23,339 nucleotides of DNA, taken from contig SMOI01000455.1 of NCBI GenBank assembly GCA_008000375.1, forward strand, positions 1 through 23,339. Direction: 5' to 3'. Source of the DNA: Poteriospumella lacustris. Taxonomy: Eukaryota > Sar > Chrysophyceae > Chromulinales > Dinobryaceae. Below are positions 1 to 9,990 of the stretch, one piece after another (within the stretch, counting starts at the first letter, position 1; each line of letters opens with the position of its first letter). A program made the translations under genes and the position numbers. The notes under the pieces are model-generated. The model was not told where the DNA came from, did not search any database, and worked only from the letters and a program-made list of their open reading frames with translations.

Positions 1-882
1 TGACGTCGTCGATGCAGCGGTCGTCGTCGAAGCCGCGGTTCGTGCCGGCGATCGGGCTGTATCCGCTGACGGAGGCGGCGAGCCAGTCGAACAGCGCCAT
101 CAACACGTCGCGTCCGCCGTCGGCCGCCCCGAGCAGCAGCTCGCGTGTGCAGCTTCCGTTGAGCGACAGCGGCAGCCTGGCGATGCTGGGGACGATGTCT
201 CCCGGGCAGAGCAGCAGTCGCGCGAAATTGATGCCGATGGGTCTGTCGCTGCCGACGGCGTCGGGCGCCGCATCGCCGAGCGAGTCGGAGCCGCTGTCGC
301 TGAGCCGGCCGGGCGTCGCAGAGCTACCGTCGATGCCGCCGCTGTCGTTGTCGCTGTCGTTGGGTCGTCCCGGATCGGCGGCGCTGTCGTCGTCGGCGCC
401 GGTGGTGTCGTCGTCCAGCTCGGCGGAGGCGAAGGCGCCGACGAAACCGCTGCTGTTCCAAGTGTCGAGCGATGCAGACGACGACGCGGACGACGGCGAT
501 GCGCTGGGCCACTGGGTGGCGATGGGCGTGTACGACGACGAGGACCTCGACGACGCCAACGCGTTGCTGCTGCTGTGTCCGGGCCCCGACCACTACGTGT
601 GGCTGGGCACCGGCAGCGCGTTGCACGACGCCTACCAGGCGGACGGTGTCAGCGCTGACGACCTCGGGTCGTGGCTGGCCCGACGGGTAGGCGGTGGCGA
701 GACGAGCGAGTGGCGCGTGGACTGGACGGCGGACACGTTCCACGCGGAGGTGGGCGGGGAGGAGTCGGAGTCGTTCTGGGAGAAGTTCAACGAAGGCTTC
801 TGATTCCCTCCTCCGCCTCTCCGTCTCCACCTGCTGCGTCTGTCTACGCGCGCACCTCGTCTCGTCGTCGCCAGTTTATATT
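1..882 (+). repeat. Left arm of inverted segmental duplication
   Basis: Position i on the + strand pairs with position 2906-i on the minus strand. Reading both strands base by base I count 14 mismatches in 882 bp, all at or before position 511; 512-882 is identical to the reverse complement of 2024-2394. The arm runs off the left edge, so its full length is unknown. Identity stops sharply at 882/2024, 79 bp after the stop codon. Confidence 0.95.
3..803 (+). CDS. MKP1: MAP-kinase phosphatase (DSP-gelsolin) second copy, 3' part only
   Basis: This is the 3' end of a second copy of the phosphatase gene at 2103-5287, on the opposite strand. The reading frame is open from the window edge through codons T-S-S before the ATG at 12, so that ATG is internal and the gene continues to the left. 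The visible ~267 residues cover the end of the Ser/Pro/Ala-rich linker and the C-terminal gelsolin-like module (acidic DADDDADDGD stretch, then a YVWLGTGS core and the end FWEKFNEGF). It stops at TGA 801-803. The protein differs from the minus-strand copy at 7 of 263 compared positions, all upstream of the gelsolin core. There is no stop or frameshift in the visible part. Whether the phosphatase domain is present cannot be seen here, so it may be a full paralogue or a 3' fragment. Confidence 0.85.
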   Translation, partial: TSSMQRSSSKPRFVPAIGLYPLTEAASQSNSAINTSRPPSAAPSSSSRVQLPLSDSGSLAMLGTMSPGQSSSRAKLMPMGLSLPTASGAASPSESEPLSLSRPGVAELPSMPPLSLSLSLGRPGSAALSSSAPVVSSSSSAEAKAPTKPLLFQVSSDADDDADDGDALGHWVAMGVYDDEDLDDANALLLLCPGPDHYVWLGTGSALHDAYQADGVSADDLGSWLARRVGGGETSEWRVDWTADTFHAEVGGEESESFWEKFNEGF

Positions 883-2023
883 TCCCGGCCTATTGCGCGT
901 TTTATCGGTCAACGGATGCGATAAACGCAGCAGACTCTTCCAATACGATTCACAACATTCCCCTATCAACAGCCCCCCAATCGTTCAACCCACGTTTATC
1001 GCATATACTCGATTTGTTTCTTTTGTTTTTGTTTCGGTTGGTTCCGCACAAGCGGAGTCTCGCACCATTTGATGTCTTTCCTAACATAGCCGTTCGAGAT
1101 GCCCTCTCGCAGCCGCTTCATTCGTTTGCAAAGTAAAACACACATATGTATAACAGCTATCGGTAGTGACGTGCATTTTCCTTGTTTTTCGCTCTCTCTC
1201 CTTCTTTCCTTCTCTCTCGTTCACACACTCTTTGCTCTTTCTCTGTTGAATCAAACTGTGCAACTCTCCTCCTCCCAACAACCTGTAGGCAACGTTACTC
1301 TGTAAACAGCGACGATGACTCACTCTCCACTCAACTCTCCACTAGTCAACCTCTCTCTTCCAAACGGTGTTAGTGTCTTTCTTCACGATGTCGACGCCAT
1401 AATAGGTCAGCTCTGCTCGGACGGTCAGTCATCAACAGGCGCCTGCGTAACTCGCTTGGAGAAGAATGTCAGTGGCATCGTGAAGACAATTTAAGACACG
1501 TTACACGCGTGAGATGGCACAACAACAGAGAGGATGTGCCGTCGAGGATGGAGAGAAGCGTACACTCCGGGAGATATCTCATCTTCTCCGTCACAAATAG
1601 CGTTGCAGAGAAGGAACAAAGCAGAGCAGAACATAGCAGAACACAGTAGAACACAGTAGAACACAGCGAAAGAAACAGGAGAACACAAACGAAACAGAAC
1701 CAACTCACCATCACCTCGCTCGCGAGGGGACAAGGCGAGCTGAGCTGTCAATGCGCACGGTCACTGAAACAAGGCGAAACCAACAAACGAAGAAGAAGAA
1801 GGAGAAAATAGAAAGACGAACAAACCAAATGGCGAAAACCAATCGAACGAAATGAAAGAAAAACGAAAGAAGAAATCGATGTAGCGGACCGGTGTAACGC
1901 CGATCCTATGCTGGCGGTGGGTTGTTGATATGAGGGAAGGGCTGTTGAAACGGTTTCAGGTTGTTGGTCGATTGAAAGAGCTGCAACGTTAATCGCATCC
2001 GTTGACCCCACGCCTGGTGGGGG
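883..2023. other. Spacer between convergent phosphatase copies; 3' flanks
   Basis: No supported gene lies here. The first half (to about 1440) is pyrimidine-rich on the + strand and the second half is purine-rich on the + strand, so each gene has a pyrimidine-rich 3' flank on its own coding strand. The switch falls next to the dyad centre at 1453. The two flanks keep weak homology beyond the identical arms. For example GGTCAACGGATGCGAT occurs at about 908-923 and on the minus strand near 1995-2010, and a T-rich stretch near 1010-1045 resembles the minus strand near 1835-1880. I see no AATAAA on either coding strand within this spacer. Short ORFs here are low-complexity and not credible. Confidence 0.8.
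1626..1665 (+). repeat. 10-bp tandem repeat, four units
   Basis: Four consecutive units are gcagaacata, gcagaacaca, gtagaacaca and gtagaacaca, followed by a degenerate gcgaaag. They lie in the purine-rich half of the spacer, in the 3' flank of the minus-strand phosphatase gene. No coding role is seen. Confidence 0.85.
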
Positions 2024-2905
2024 AATATAAACTGGCGACGACGAGACGAGGTGCGCGCGTAGACAGACGCAGCAGGTGGAGACGGAGAGGCGGAGGAGGG
2101 AATCAGAAGCCTTCGTTGAACTTCTCCCAGAACGACTCCGACTCCTCCCCGCCCACCTCCGCGTGGAACGTGTCCGCCGTCCAGTCCACGCGCCACTCGC
2201 TCGTCTCGCCACCGCCTACCCGTCGGGCCAGCCACGACCCGAGGTCGTCAGCGCTGACACCGTCCGCCTGGTAGGCGTCGTGCAACGCGCTGCCGGTGCC
2301 CAGCCACACGTAGTGGTCGGGGCCCGGACACAGCAGCAGCAACGCGTTGGCGTCGTCGAGGTCCTCGTCGTCGTACACGCCCATCGCCACCCAGCGGCCC
2401 AGCGCATCGCCGTCGTCCGCGTCGTCGTCTGCATCGCTCGACGCTTGGAACAGCAGCGGTTTCGTGGGCGTCTTTGCCTCCGCCGAGCTGGACGACGACA
2501 CCACCGGCGCCGACGACGACAGCGCCGCCGATCCGGGACGGCCCAACGACAGCGACAACGACAGCGGCGGCATCGACGGTAGCTCCGCGACGCCCGGCCG
2601 GCTCAGCGGCAGCGGCTCCGACTCGCTCGGCGATGCGGTGCCCGACGACGTCGGCAGCGACAGACCCATCGGCATCAACTTCGCGCGACTGCTGCTCTGC
2701 CCGGGAGACATCGTCCCCAGCATCGCCAGGCTGCCGCTGTCGCTCAACGGCAGCTGCACACGCGAGCTGCTGCTCGGGGCGGCCGACGGCGGACGCGATG
2801 TGTTGATGGCGCTGTTCGACTGGCTCGTCGCCTCCGTCAGCGGATACAGCCCGATCGCCGGCACGAACCGCGGCTTCGACGACGACCGCTGCATCGACGA
2901 CGTCA
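2024..2905 (-). repeat. Right arm of inverted segmental duplication
   Basis: Reverse complement of 1-882 with 14 substitutions and no indels. It covers the C-terminal third of the minus-strand phosphatase CDS and 79 bp of its 3' flank. Beyond 2905 the partner sequence lies outside the window, so 2905 is a window limit and not a true end of the repeat. Confidence 0.95.
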
Positions 2906-5287
2906 GCGACGCGTTGCCGTCCGACGCTGCGTCCGCCGCGTCGCTCGGCCCACGCTCCTTCGCCAACAGCGGCAGCGACAGCGACAGCCCGCCCGCCTTC
3001 TCTGCCGTCGAAGTCGTTGCAGGCAGCGTCGGCACGACCAACCGGTCCGCCTCCTTCGATACGTCGCCCAGCGCCAGCGCCTTCGCCTCCTCGCCTGGGT
3101 CCTCGCTGTAGCGGTCGAACGACCGCGACGATTCCGAATCGCCTCCGCGGTCCGCCGCGCCGTCGTTGTCCTTGTTGCGGTTCGCGTACATCGGACTGTC
3201 CATGCTGCTCAGACTGCTGCCTTCGTGCTCGTTCTCGCTCGCACTGCTGTCGTCGTTCGGTCGATGGCGCTTCGACGACGACCGCCGCCGACTGCTGCGC
3301 GCACTGCCTCCGCCGATGCCCACCGACACCGATGGCCCCGGCACATTCGATAGCGACAGCTGCAGCCCGCCGCCCATCGGAGACGCCGAGCTCGACACGT
3401 TGTGGCCCGCGCTGTTCACCGCCGCGTCGATGATGTTGTGGATGCGGTTCAGCCGCTCCTCGCGACTCAGCACCGGCTGTCCGTCGCTGTCCACCGACGA
3501 AAACGAGTTCGCACGCGACAACGCCGCCGGGATGCTCAGCGACAGCTCCGCGTTCAGCGTCGACAGCACCGTGTTCGACCGACTCCGCGTGTACGGGTTC
3601 GGAGGCAGCGACGCATTCGCATCGACGCCGCCGACATGCGACCGATCGTCGACGCCTGTGCCGCTGCTCGTCCCCGCCACGGTCGCCAGAGGAAGCGGCG
3701 CCGCGCTGTGCAGTGACAGCTTCGCGTTGCTGTTGTTCCGCGACACCGTCGCACTCGTCGGCGGCGCCGTCTCACTGCCCAGCGAGCTCTGTGACGCTTG
3801 GCCGGTCGGACCGCTCGTGCCCATCGTACGCAGGAACTCCTGCGTCACGCTCGAAGCTGCGAACCGCAGCGACCCCGCCTCTTGCAACTCGCTCTCCGTC
3901 GGCTGACACGACCCGTAGTAGTCGTTGTACAGCGCGACGCCGTGCGCGTTGTGTCGCTGGAACGGACCGTCCGCCGCCAGACAGCTCAGGAACTCCGACC
4001 CTTCCTCGCCCTCGCGCACGATCGTCACGTCCTTCGCCTGCGACAGCACGTCGATCATCTGCCGCGCCAGCTGCACCGCTGCGCCGCGCGCTTCCGTCGA
4101 GCTGCCGTTGCCGACCCAAATGAACAACGTGTGTTGCAAGGTCGCCGCGGCTGCGTTACTCGACGATACGGACGATGCGGCGGCGTCAGAGTCGCCGCCG
4201 TTGCCGCCGGACGATGACGCGGACGGGCTCGGTCGCACCGCCCGCAGCACGAACACCGCCTTCGGGTTCAGCAGCGACGTCGCCGGCACCAAAATGCGAC
4301 GGTTCGACTCGTTGCGGCACAGCTTCAGCACAGGCGTCTCCGGATCGTACGGGGCGTGATACGCCAGTCGGTACAGCAGCGTCGCGCGAGATGCGTCGCC
4401 GTTCAGCAGCTCCGTCAGCTCGATAAGGTTCACGGTGAAGGCCGTGTTCGGCGAGCAGATCCGCCGCTGCGTCTTCACGAAGTCGAAACTGACCTTCCAA
4501 CTCTCGCCTATCAAACAACACAGCAGCACGTACACATACACACACAAGACATTCGGTCACCGTCGCCTCTGACACATCGACGCGCACTGCGCAGACTCAC
4601 ATACCTGTTTGCCACATGCGGTGCGCGATCGCCATCGAGCACGACCGAGACACGCCCTTCTCGCAGTGGATCAGCACGCGCTCTCCTTTCAGCACGCCTT
4701 CTTTGACGAACTGGATCACTTGGCACACGAACCACGATATGTCTTCCACGCGCCCGTCCACCAGGTTCACCGACAGGTACTTGAAGGCGCCTTTGTCTTC
4801 GTGAAAGTTCGGACAAACCATCGGCGCACAGTTCACAATACGCTTGATGCCTCGCTCCACCAACAACTCATAGTCCGCCGCCACCTTCATGCCCGACACG
4901 AAGATGAATTTACTGATTTGCGAACATTCCGTCTCGTGGTTCGCCAGGTTGTCGCGCCGCATTTTGCCCTCCGTTTCTCGGAACTCCTGGGTAATCGAAG
5001 TCTTTGGGAGAAGCGCGGGCTTGACTGTATCAAAGCAAACATCATCCAAACACAGACAGACCATCGTCAGTGCCGCGACATCGATGGACAGTCAAAGTCA
5101 CGGCCGGGTACTTACCATCTTTGACCTGGTCGTCATCAATGCGACCGACCTCTGCAACCTTGCGTTTCCGGCCATGGTCTATTTTCTCTTCTTGAATGGC
5201 CTCATTGGCAGGGAAAGGTACGATGGACTGAAATTCTTTGTTTCGGTTACCAAGCCCCAAACTACGCGAAAGTCCGCGGTTACCCAT
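2103..5287 (-). CDS. MKP1: MAP-kinase phosphatase: DSP domain plus two gelsolin-like modules
   Basis: Three exons read 5287-5116, 5024-4605 and 4507-2103, with GT-AG introns of 91 and 97 nt; the joined CDS is 2997 nt, 998 aa. The ATG at 5287 is the first after an in-frame TAA. Residues ~80-230 are a dual-specificity phosphatase domain with the signature HCEKGVSR (Cys178 nucleophile, Arg184) and a likely general acid Asp147. It dephosphorylates phospho-Tyr and phospho-Ser/Thr and, by analogy with plant MKP1, acts on MAP kinases. A gelsolin-like module follows (~248-410: HAPYDPETP, LFIWVGNG, VREGEEGSEF), then a ~450-residue Ser-rich low-complexity linker, then a second gelsolin-like module (~877-998: YVWLGTGS). 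Domain order DSP-gelsolin matches plant MKP1. The N-terminus has Met-Gly and a basic GRKRK patch, a possible nuclear signal. Upstream non-coding exons cannot be excluded. It converges on a second copy at 3-803. Confidence 0.92.
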
Positions 5288-5848
5288 CCACTGTACTTTG
5301 GTGGCGAGTTAAATCTGTCCTTTTTCCAGCCTTTGTGTGTTTGAAGATTGGATGCAATGATCTCAGAAGTGCAATGAGGTATGTATGAACCAACTTGTTG
5401 CCTCTCTTGTTCTTGCGACTCACCCGTTCCCGTTTGCGTCGATGTTTCGCACGCACAAAAAGAGATTTCCCGGAAAGGTCACCGTTTGTGCGGACATCCG
5501 GTTTCCTTTCCGTTCTTATTGTCTGCTCTCCGCTCTTGCCTGCTGGCAGGTGGTAAAGTAGTAGTTTAATGCCGGCGAAGCTGGTAAAGGTGGTCATAAC
5601 GATAGTAGCTGGACGATGTATGAATTGGGACAGTCATCTTCCGCGTTCCCAGTGTCGGTGCTGTCGGGCGGCAACATACCGCACATAAATACAAAGCCCA
5701 ACTATTGCAGGCCAACACCGGCACCACTGGAACAGTCCAACGACCACAATGGATGGCAAACTTTACGGGGAAAACAAGAGGTTCTTTGATGGGAACAGCG
5801 TTGGTGGCCTTCAATCGTCCCAGGTAGTCGATCACCTTCACTGTCGAT
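5288..5848. other. 5' flank of phosphatase gene, no gene seen
   Basis: This lies between the phosphatase start and the decayed repeat gene. Base composition is far less GC-rich than the phosphatase exons. An open stretch on the minus strand (5566-6069) has no recognisable domain and lies antisense to the pseudogene, so it is not called. The region probably holds the phosphatase promoter and 5' UTR, but I can point to no clear TATA box or initiator. Confidence 0.6.
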
Positions 5849-6656
5849 TTGTGTCTATTCAACGTGGCCTTCGAAAATTGTGTTGGCCGTGTGTTGCCCT
5901 CCGGAGTGCGTGAGATGATAAAGCTCAACGCCTTTGTGCCGTTTACGAACGATTCATTACGATCGGTAGTGTACATGTGGTGTCGCTCAACAGCGATTTG
6001 CTCCTTGGACGTTTCTCGCGTGACAACGATGGACGACTTGTTCCAAAATGAATCGCGTCGTTCATTCAACGATGCGATTGATTATTGGGATGCCCGGCGC
6101 GTGGCGTCGAGTCGAAAATGTTTCTTGGGATGATGACCTTCAACCAGCCGTTAGATTCATGAAATGTGAGTCGGGTCACTATTGTGAGTGGCGATGCTTA
6201 ATGCGCGACAGAGTTCAACCAGCCACTGTCGTCCTGGGATGTGAGTAAAGTCACCAGGTCGAGGTTTTACCGAGGTGAATCATTCAAGGAATTGTTAAGC
6301 TCATGGAATATGAGCCATGTTACCGAATATTTCACGGGGCTTTATCGATCAACTTGGAATGTGAGTCAGGTCACTTATATGAGTTTTATGTTTTGTGGGG
6401 CATCCAACTGCTAGAACAATGTGATGTCAGCCCTGTTGCTAATATGAGACATATTTTTTTCGGGTGCTTTGCGTTTTAATCAGCCCTTGGAGTCGTGGAA
6501 TGTGAGTTAAGTTACGGAGTTTGCTACAGGTTCCATGGCGCTTCGTTGTTCAACCAATCATTGACGCCCTAGGATGTGGGTCAGGTTGCTAATATGCGAT
6601 GGACTTCCTCGTTTAACCAGTCGTTTGCGTCATGGAACGTAGATAATCGAGGTTGA
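5849..6656 (+). pseudogene. Decayed DUF285/BspA-like repeat protein gene
   Basis: The + strand encodes repeated fragments of the 25-residue DUF285 (BspA-type leucine-rich) motif, whose family pattern is FNQPLxxWDVSxVTxMxxMF. Visible pieces are LDVSRVTTMDDLF (from 6005), FNQPLDS-stop-NVSRVT (6139), FNQPLSSWDVSKVT (6214), LLSSWNMSHVTEYF (6292), WNVSQVTYMSFMF (6355), FNQPLESWNVS-stop (6475), FNQSLTP-stop-DVGQVANM (6549) and FNQSFASWNVD (6612). Spacing is close to 75 bp between some units. In-frame stops occur at 6160, 6199, 6412, 6508 and 6570, and the frame shifts near 6120-6138, near 6420-6470 and before 6549. Positions 5849-6001 hold a weaker match (FNVAFENCVGRV). No intact start, signal peptide or C-terminus is seen. 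In functional relatives these repeats form surface or secreted proteins. Confidence 0.8.
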
Positions 6657-7574
6657 TCTTCAACCTTACACCGAGTGGAATTTCCGACGTGCGAAGGTGC
6701 ATCTCGATTTTCTTTGACTGTCCTTCTCAAAATATTGTCGCCTTGAGATGAGAACTCACTTTCAACTGGGATTCTACTACCACTGATCCTTCGACAGAAA
6801 CGAAGAAAGTTAATCGAAGCCGCACAAGTATATCCACGAACAAATGAAAGCCGAGTCGTATTCGCGACCAAAAGGCTGCTGTATGTTTGTCAACATGACG
6901 GAGGCTGGTGTCGCCATTGACGCTTGGTGCTTGCATTGGGCCCGTGCTTATCGCTGTTGCGGATGTTTGTACGCGTCAAGTTCCTCCAGGTTACCAGTAC
7001 CAGACTTCATGTCTTGTAGCCATATTTCATCGATAGTTCAGTGAACATGGCGTGCGAATACTTGTTATCTCTAACAAGTAGCCGGGAACAAGTTTTCCTC
7101 TAGAAGCTTTCGCTTGACCTTTCAGCAAGGATAGAAAGTGTAAACCTTCATATTTTGCGGTAGGCATCCCCCAACTCCTTTCTATCACCCCGTTGTCTCA
7201 CAGGGGTGTAGATGTACATTGTTTCTCTGAAATCGACCCAATATAATTGTCCAACACTCCAAGTCAAATGTCCGTGAACAAAAGAGCACACACCGGCACA
7301 CCGTTGTTCCGAAATGGCTTGTTTTCCTGGTGTGCTTCATTGGGTGTTTTTTTCCTCTTTGTCGGAAGGAATCGACGGTGTCTCTGCCTTGTGTTCCATC
7401 TTGGAAATTATCTTACTTTATCTTCATATTGCATTGTTTGCACAAGAGGCTGAATAGGTTTTTCTTCGTTTCCGGCAGCTGATTTGTTGGTTTATCCAGG
7501 CTTTGTCTTTGACTTGTTCTGACTCTTTGTTGCTTTGTTGTGTCCTTTCCAACAAACCACAACGAAATATAAAC
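6657..7574. other. Intergenic, upstream of RNA-binding protein gene
   Basis: No supported gene. Base composition is mixed and short open stretches on both strands show no domain. The last ~200 bp before 7575 are T-rich and probably hold the 5' UTR of the RNA-binding protein. A short perfect inverted repeat lies at 7060-7079. Confidence 0.6.
7060..7079. repeat. Perfect 8-bp inverted repeat with TCTC loop
   Basis: ACTTGTTA-TCTC-TAACAAGT forms two fully complementary 8-bp arms. It is about 500 bp upstream of the RNA-binding protein start. It could be a protein-binding site or chance; no function is assigned. Confidence 0.5.
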
Positions 7575-8992
7575 ATGTTTCCATCTACTTCTGCCTCGGG
7601 CCCATCCTCTCATCATGCCCTCACCACTCGATCGCTCTTTGTTGGTGATTTGTCGTACTTTTGTGTCGAGGCAGACTTGAAGGACCTCTTTTCCAGGTAT
7701 AGTACCGCCGCCATGTTCATCGATAGCCCTGTAGCTTGCTTGACTCTCTTTTTCTGTCTGAAAACTGAAGATTTGGTCGTGTTCTAAGCTGTGAAATCAA
7801 ACGAGGAAAATTTGGTGACTCCTTAATGCATGGATTTGTTGAATTGGACTCTGTTGAGGGGGCCCAGCAGGCTTTGAAGACTTTGACAGATGCTAAGTTT
7901 ATGGGTCGTCGACTCAGGTCAGTTTCAAAACGTACAATTATCCGGATACATCCCTTTCCTCATTTTCTTACTGGCTTTTCCTCTAGACTTAATTGGGCAT
8001 TCGGTAATGTCACCAAACTGCCGCCTCGAAATGTTGTCAGTTGGACGCAAGTTCACATCTCTTTTTCGACCAACCGTTTGGATTGCTTCGTGACCGAAGA
8101 ATTTCTGGATGCTCTGTTTACGAAATATGGTGAAATTGCCGATATTACTGTGAAAAAACATTTGCGCACGGTAGATCCTCCATCTCAATCAGGGTATGCC
8201 TTCGTGTACTACTACGAAGGAAACGCAGGTGTCATCGCCGTGCAGGAAATGAAGCGTGTCATTATTGATGGAATTCGGTTGGAATGTAGCCTCAGCTATC
8301 GATCTGAGCAAGCTATCCAAGCAGTGATGGCTGCAACATCGTCCCCTTTGACGGCACAAATTGTCTCCAACAACATTGTTGGATCCTATCCAGGTGAAAC
8401 GCCCACTGCCAGTTCGGCCGCACCTGCACCAGCCTCTCTGTCAAGCTCGTTTCGACAAGAGCCTGCTGGCTCTACTTCTCAACTTCAGACACCTCATCAT
8501 TCCAATTTGTTTCCCATTTCATCGCTTCCTTCATATCCCGCGTATTCTAGCAGCCCTTCAACTCTCTCGGTTCAACCATCCTGGCCACCTGCTTCTCCAG
8601 CGTCTTCATACGGCTATCATCAACAATCGCCGGCTCATTTCCAAAGACCTGCTCATGACGTCTTTTACGGCCAACAACCGTATGCAGCATTGCTTCCTTC
8701 CTCTTCTACGGCTTCGCCGTACTTGGCGTATCCTTTGGCGCCCGGCCCGCAGACAACAATCGGTTATTCTGTATTCAACCCCACCGACCCCTCTTTACCT
8801 ACAAGTCTGGACACAAACTCTGCAGCTGGCCTCTCTGGAATCAATAATTCTGGAAAATCAGTATCTTCAGCGAGTGGAAGCAGCACCAGCGGTCGCTATG
8901 CATCAGCAGCACCGAGTTCTGGGTACGCGCCGTCCTATCAGCAACATCCATCGCCCCCACATCAACTTTACCCCCAATATGGACCACGATAG
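7575..8992 (+). CDS. Two-RRM RNA-binding protein with low-complexity tail
   Basis: Exons are 7575-7696, 7771-7917 and 7987-8992, with introns of 74 nt (GTATAG...GAAG) and 69 nt (GTCAGT...CTAG). The joined CDS is 1275 nt, 424 aa. The junctions are set by the RRM fold: LFSR joins FGRVLSCEIKRG, and GRRLR joins LNWAFGNVTKLPP. RRM1 (~residues 19-92) has RNP2 LFVGDL and an RNP1-like MHGFVEL. RRM2 (~112-195) has RNP2 VHISFS and RNP1 SGYAFVYY. The remaining ~220 residues are rich in Ser, Pro, Ala, Tyr and Gln, typical of disordered tails of mRNA-binding proteins. The RRM pair and linker resemble TIA-1/NAM8-type splicing or mRNA-stability factors in layout, but the exact target is unknown. The start at 7575 is preferred over an in-frame ATG at 7503 because the protein then begins just before RRM1; the longer start is possible. 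Confidence 0.87.
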
Positions 8993-9951
8993 AGGTCAAA
9001 CAATCAATGCTGTGTCATGGTTAGACGTTTTACAAGGAGAATTCCCTCCTCCTTGTCAGCTCTCTGATAGCAAGTCTGCCTCATCGTTTCCTTGTCGTCT
9101 TCTCGTCGTTCTGCTACATCGAAACGTTTGCTCTCATCTTCCACTCTTCCTTCTCTATCTGTGCTACACATGGTCCACTTCTCCTTTCTCTTGCCGCCAT
9201 TTCTTCTGCTTTACTGCCACTGCTCCTTCATCTCGTCACTCGAACACGTCGGGTCGATCCTACTCTTCGCTCTTTTGCGCGATTTCTTCTTTCACTCGCT
9301 GTTTCTTGGAGGAGCTCACCATATTCGCTTTCCCTCACTTTACTGCCCATTGCCCAATGTACCATCTTCTACTTCGATCTGACACATTCTTTGTGCTTCG
9401 TCGCTGTCCGCTTGTTGCGAATTGTATGGCCACCTGTCGTGCTGGCATAAGTTGTCTGCGCTGCCCGTTCTCTTCGGTTGCTCGCTCTCTCAACAGGAGG
9501 ATCCTAATATTCAATAATGGCGCCACCTGTATTTGTTCTTTCTTCCTTTCATCATTCGTTGGTGGTTCCCCATTTTAGAAGAAGTTGTACCGATTCTTTC
9601 CAACACGTATATCTGTTATCGCGCGTGTCGCCACTTCCCCCCCCCCAACTGCCGATGGTTTCAGGTCTTATCAATGGCGTCGTTGGCAACACGTGCTTCT
9701 CGACATATCCGTTCTCTTTGCCGAGAAGCAGGCCACACAGTGCTGGTGTTCCTCGCCGTTGATTTTCGCTTCTTGTTGGCATATGTAGTAGTTGTTGAGT
9801 AGTGCGAGGGGTTAATCGCGCCACACAGGCGTATGCCCATGCGTCAAAGTGGACGATTGAATCCTGGTGTCAAGACCGTGGAGCATAGATCTCTCCCACT
9901 CTTCTCTGCCTTTTACCGATTGTGTTGCTTCCTCTTTTCTCTATCGCCCTT

Positions 9952-9990
9952 CCCTCCTCCTCCTCCTCGCCCTCCTCCTCCTCCTCCTCG
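9952..9990 (+). repeat. CTC/CCT trinucleotide tract
   Basis: Nearly pure CCT repeats interrupted by CGC. It lies in the pyrimidine-rich region; a purine/pyrimidine tract of this kind can adopt triplex structure. Confidence 0.8.

Noticed and set aside
2347-3906. Long plus-strand frames antisense to the phosphatase
   Set aside because: They mirror GC-rich third-position coding on the minus strand and encode Ser/Asp/Arg-rich sequence only.
5566-6069. 167-codon minus-strand frame
   Set aside because: No domain is recognisable and it is antisense to the DUF285-like relic, whose repeat motifs explain the + strand better.
7503-7574. N-terminal extension of the RRM protein from an upstream in-frame ATG
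   Set aside because: The extra 24 residues are Leu/Cys-rich translation of T-rich leader, and the ATG at 7575 sits in a better A-rich context just before RRM1. It is not fully excluded.
8361-9578. 405-codon plus-strand frame overlapping the RRM gene
   Set aside because: It is an alternate frame of the RRM protein's low-complexity tail that continues into T/C-rich flank. The RRM frame explains the coding part.
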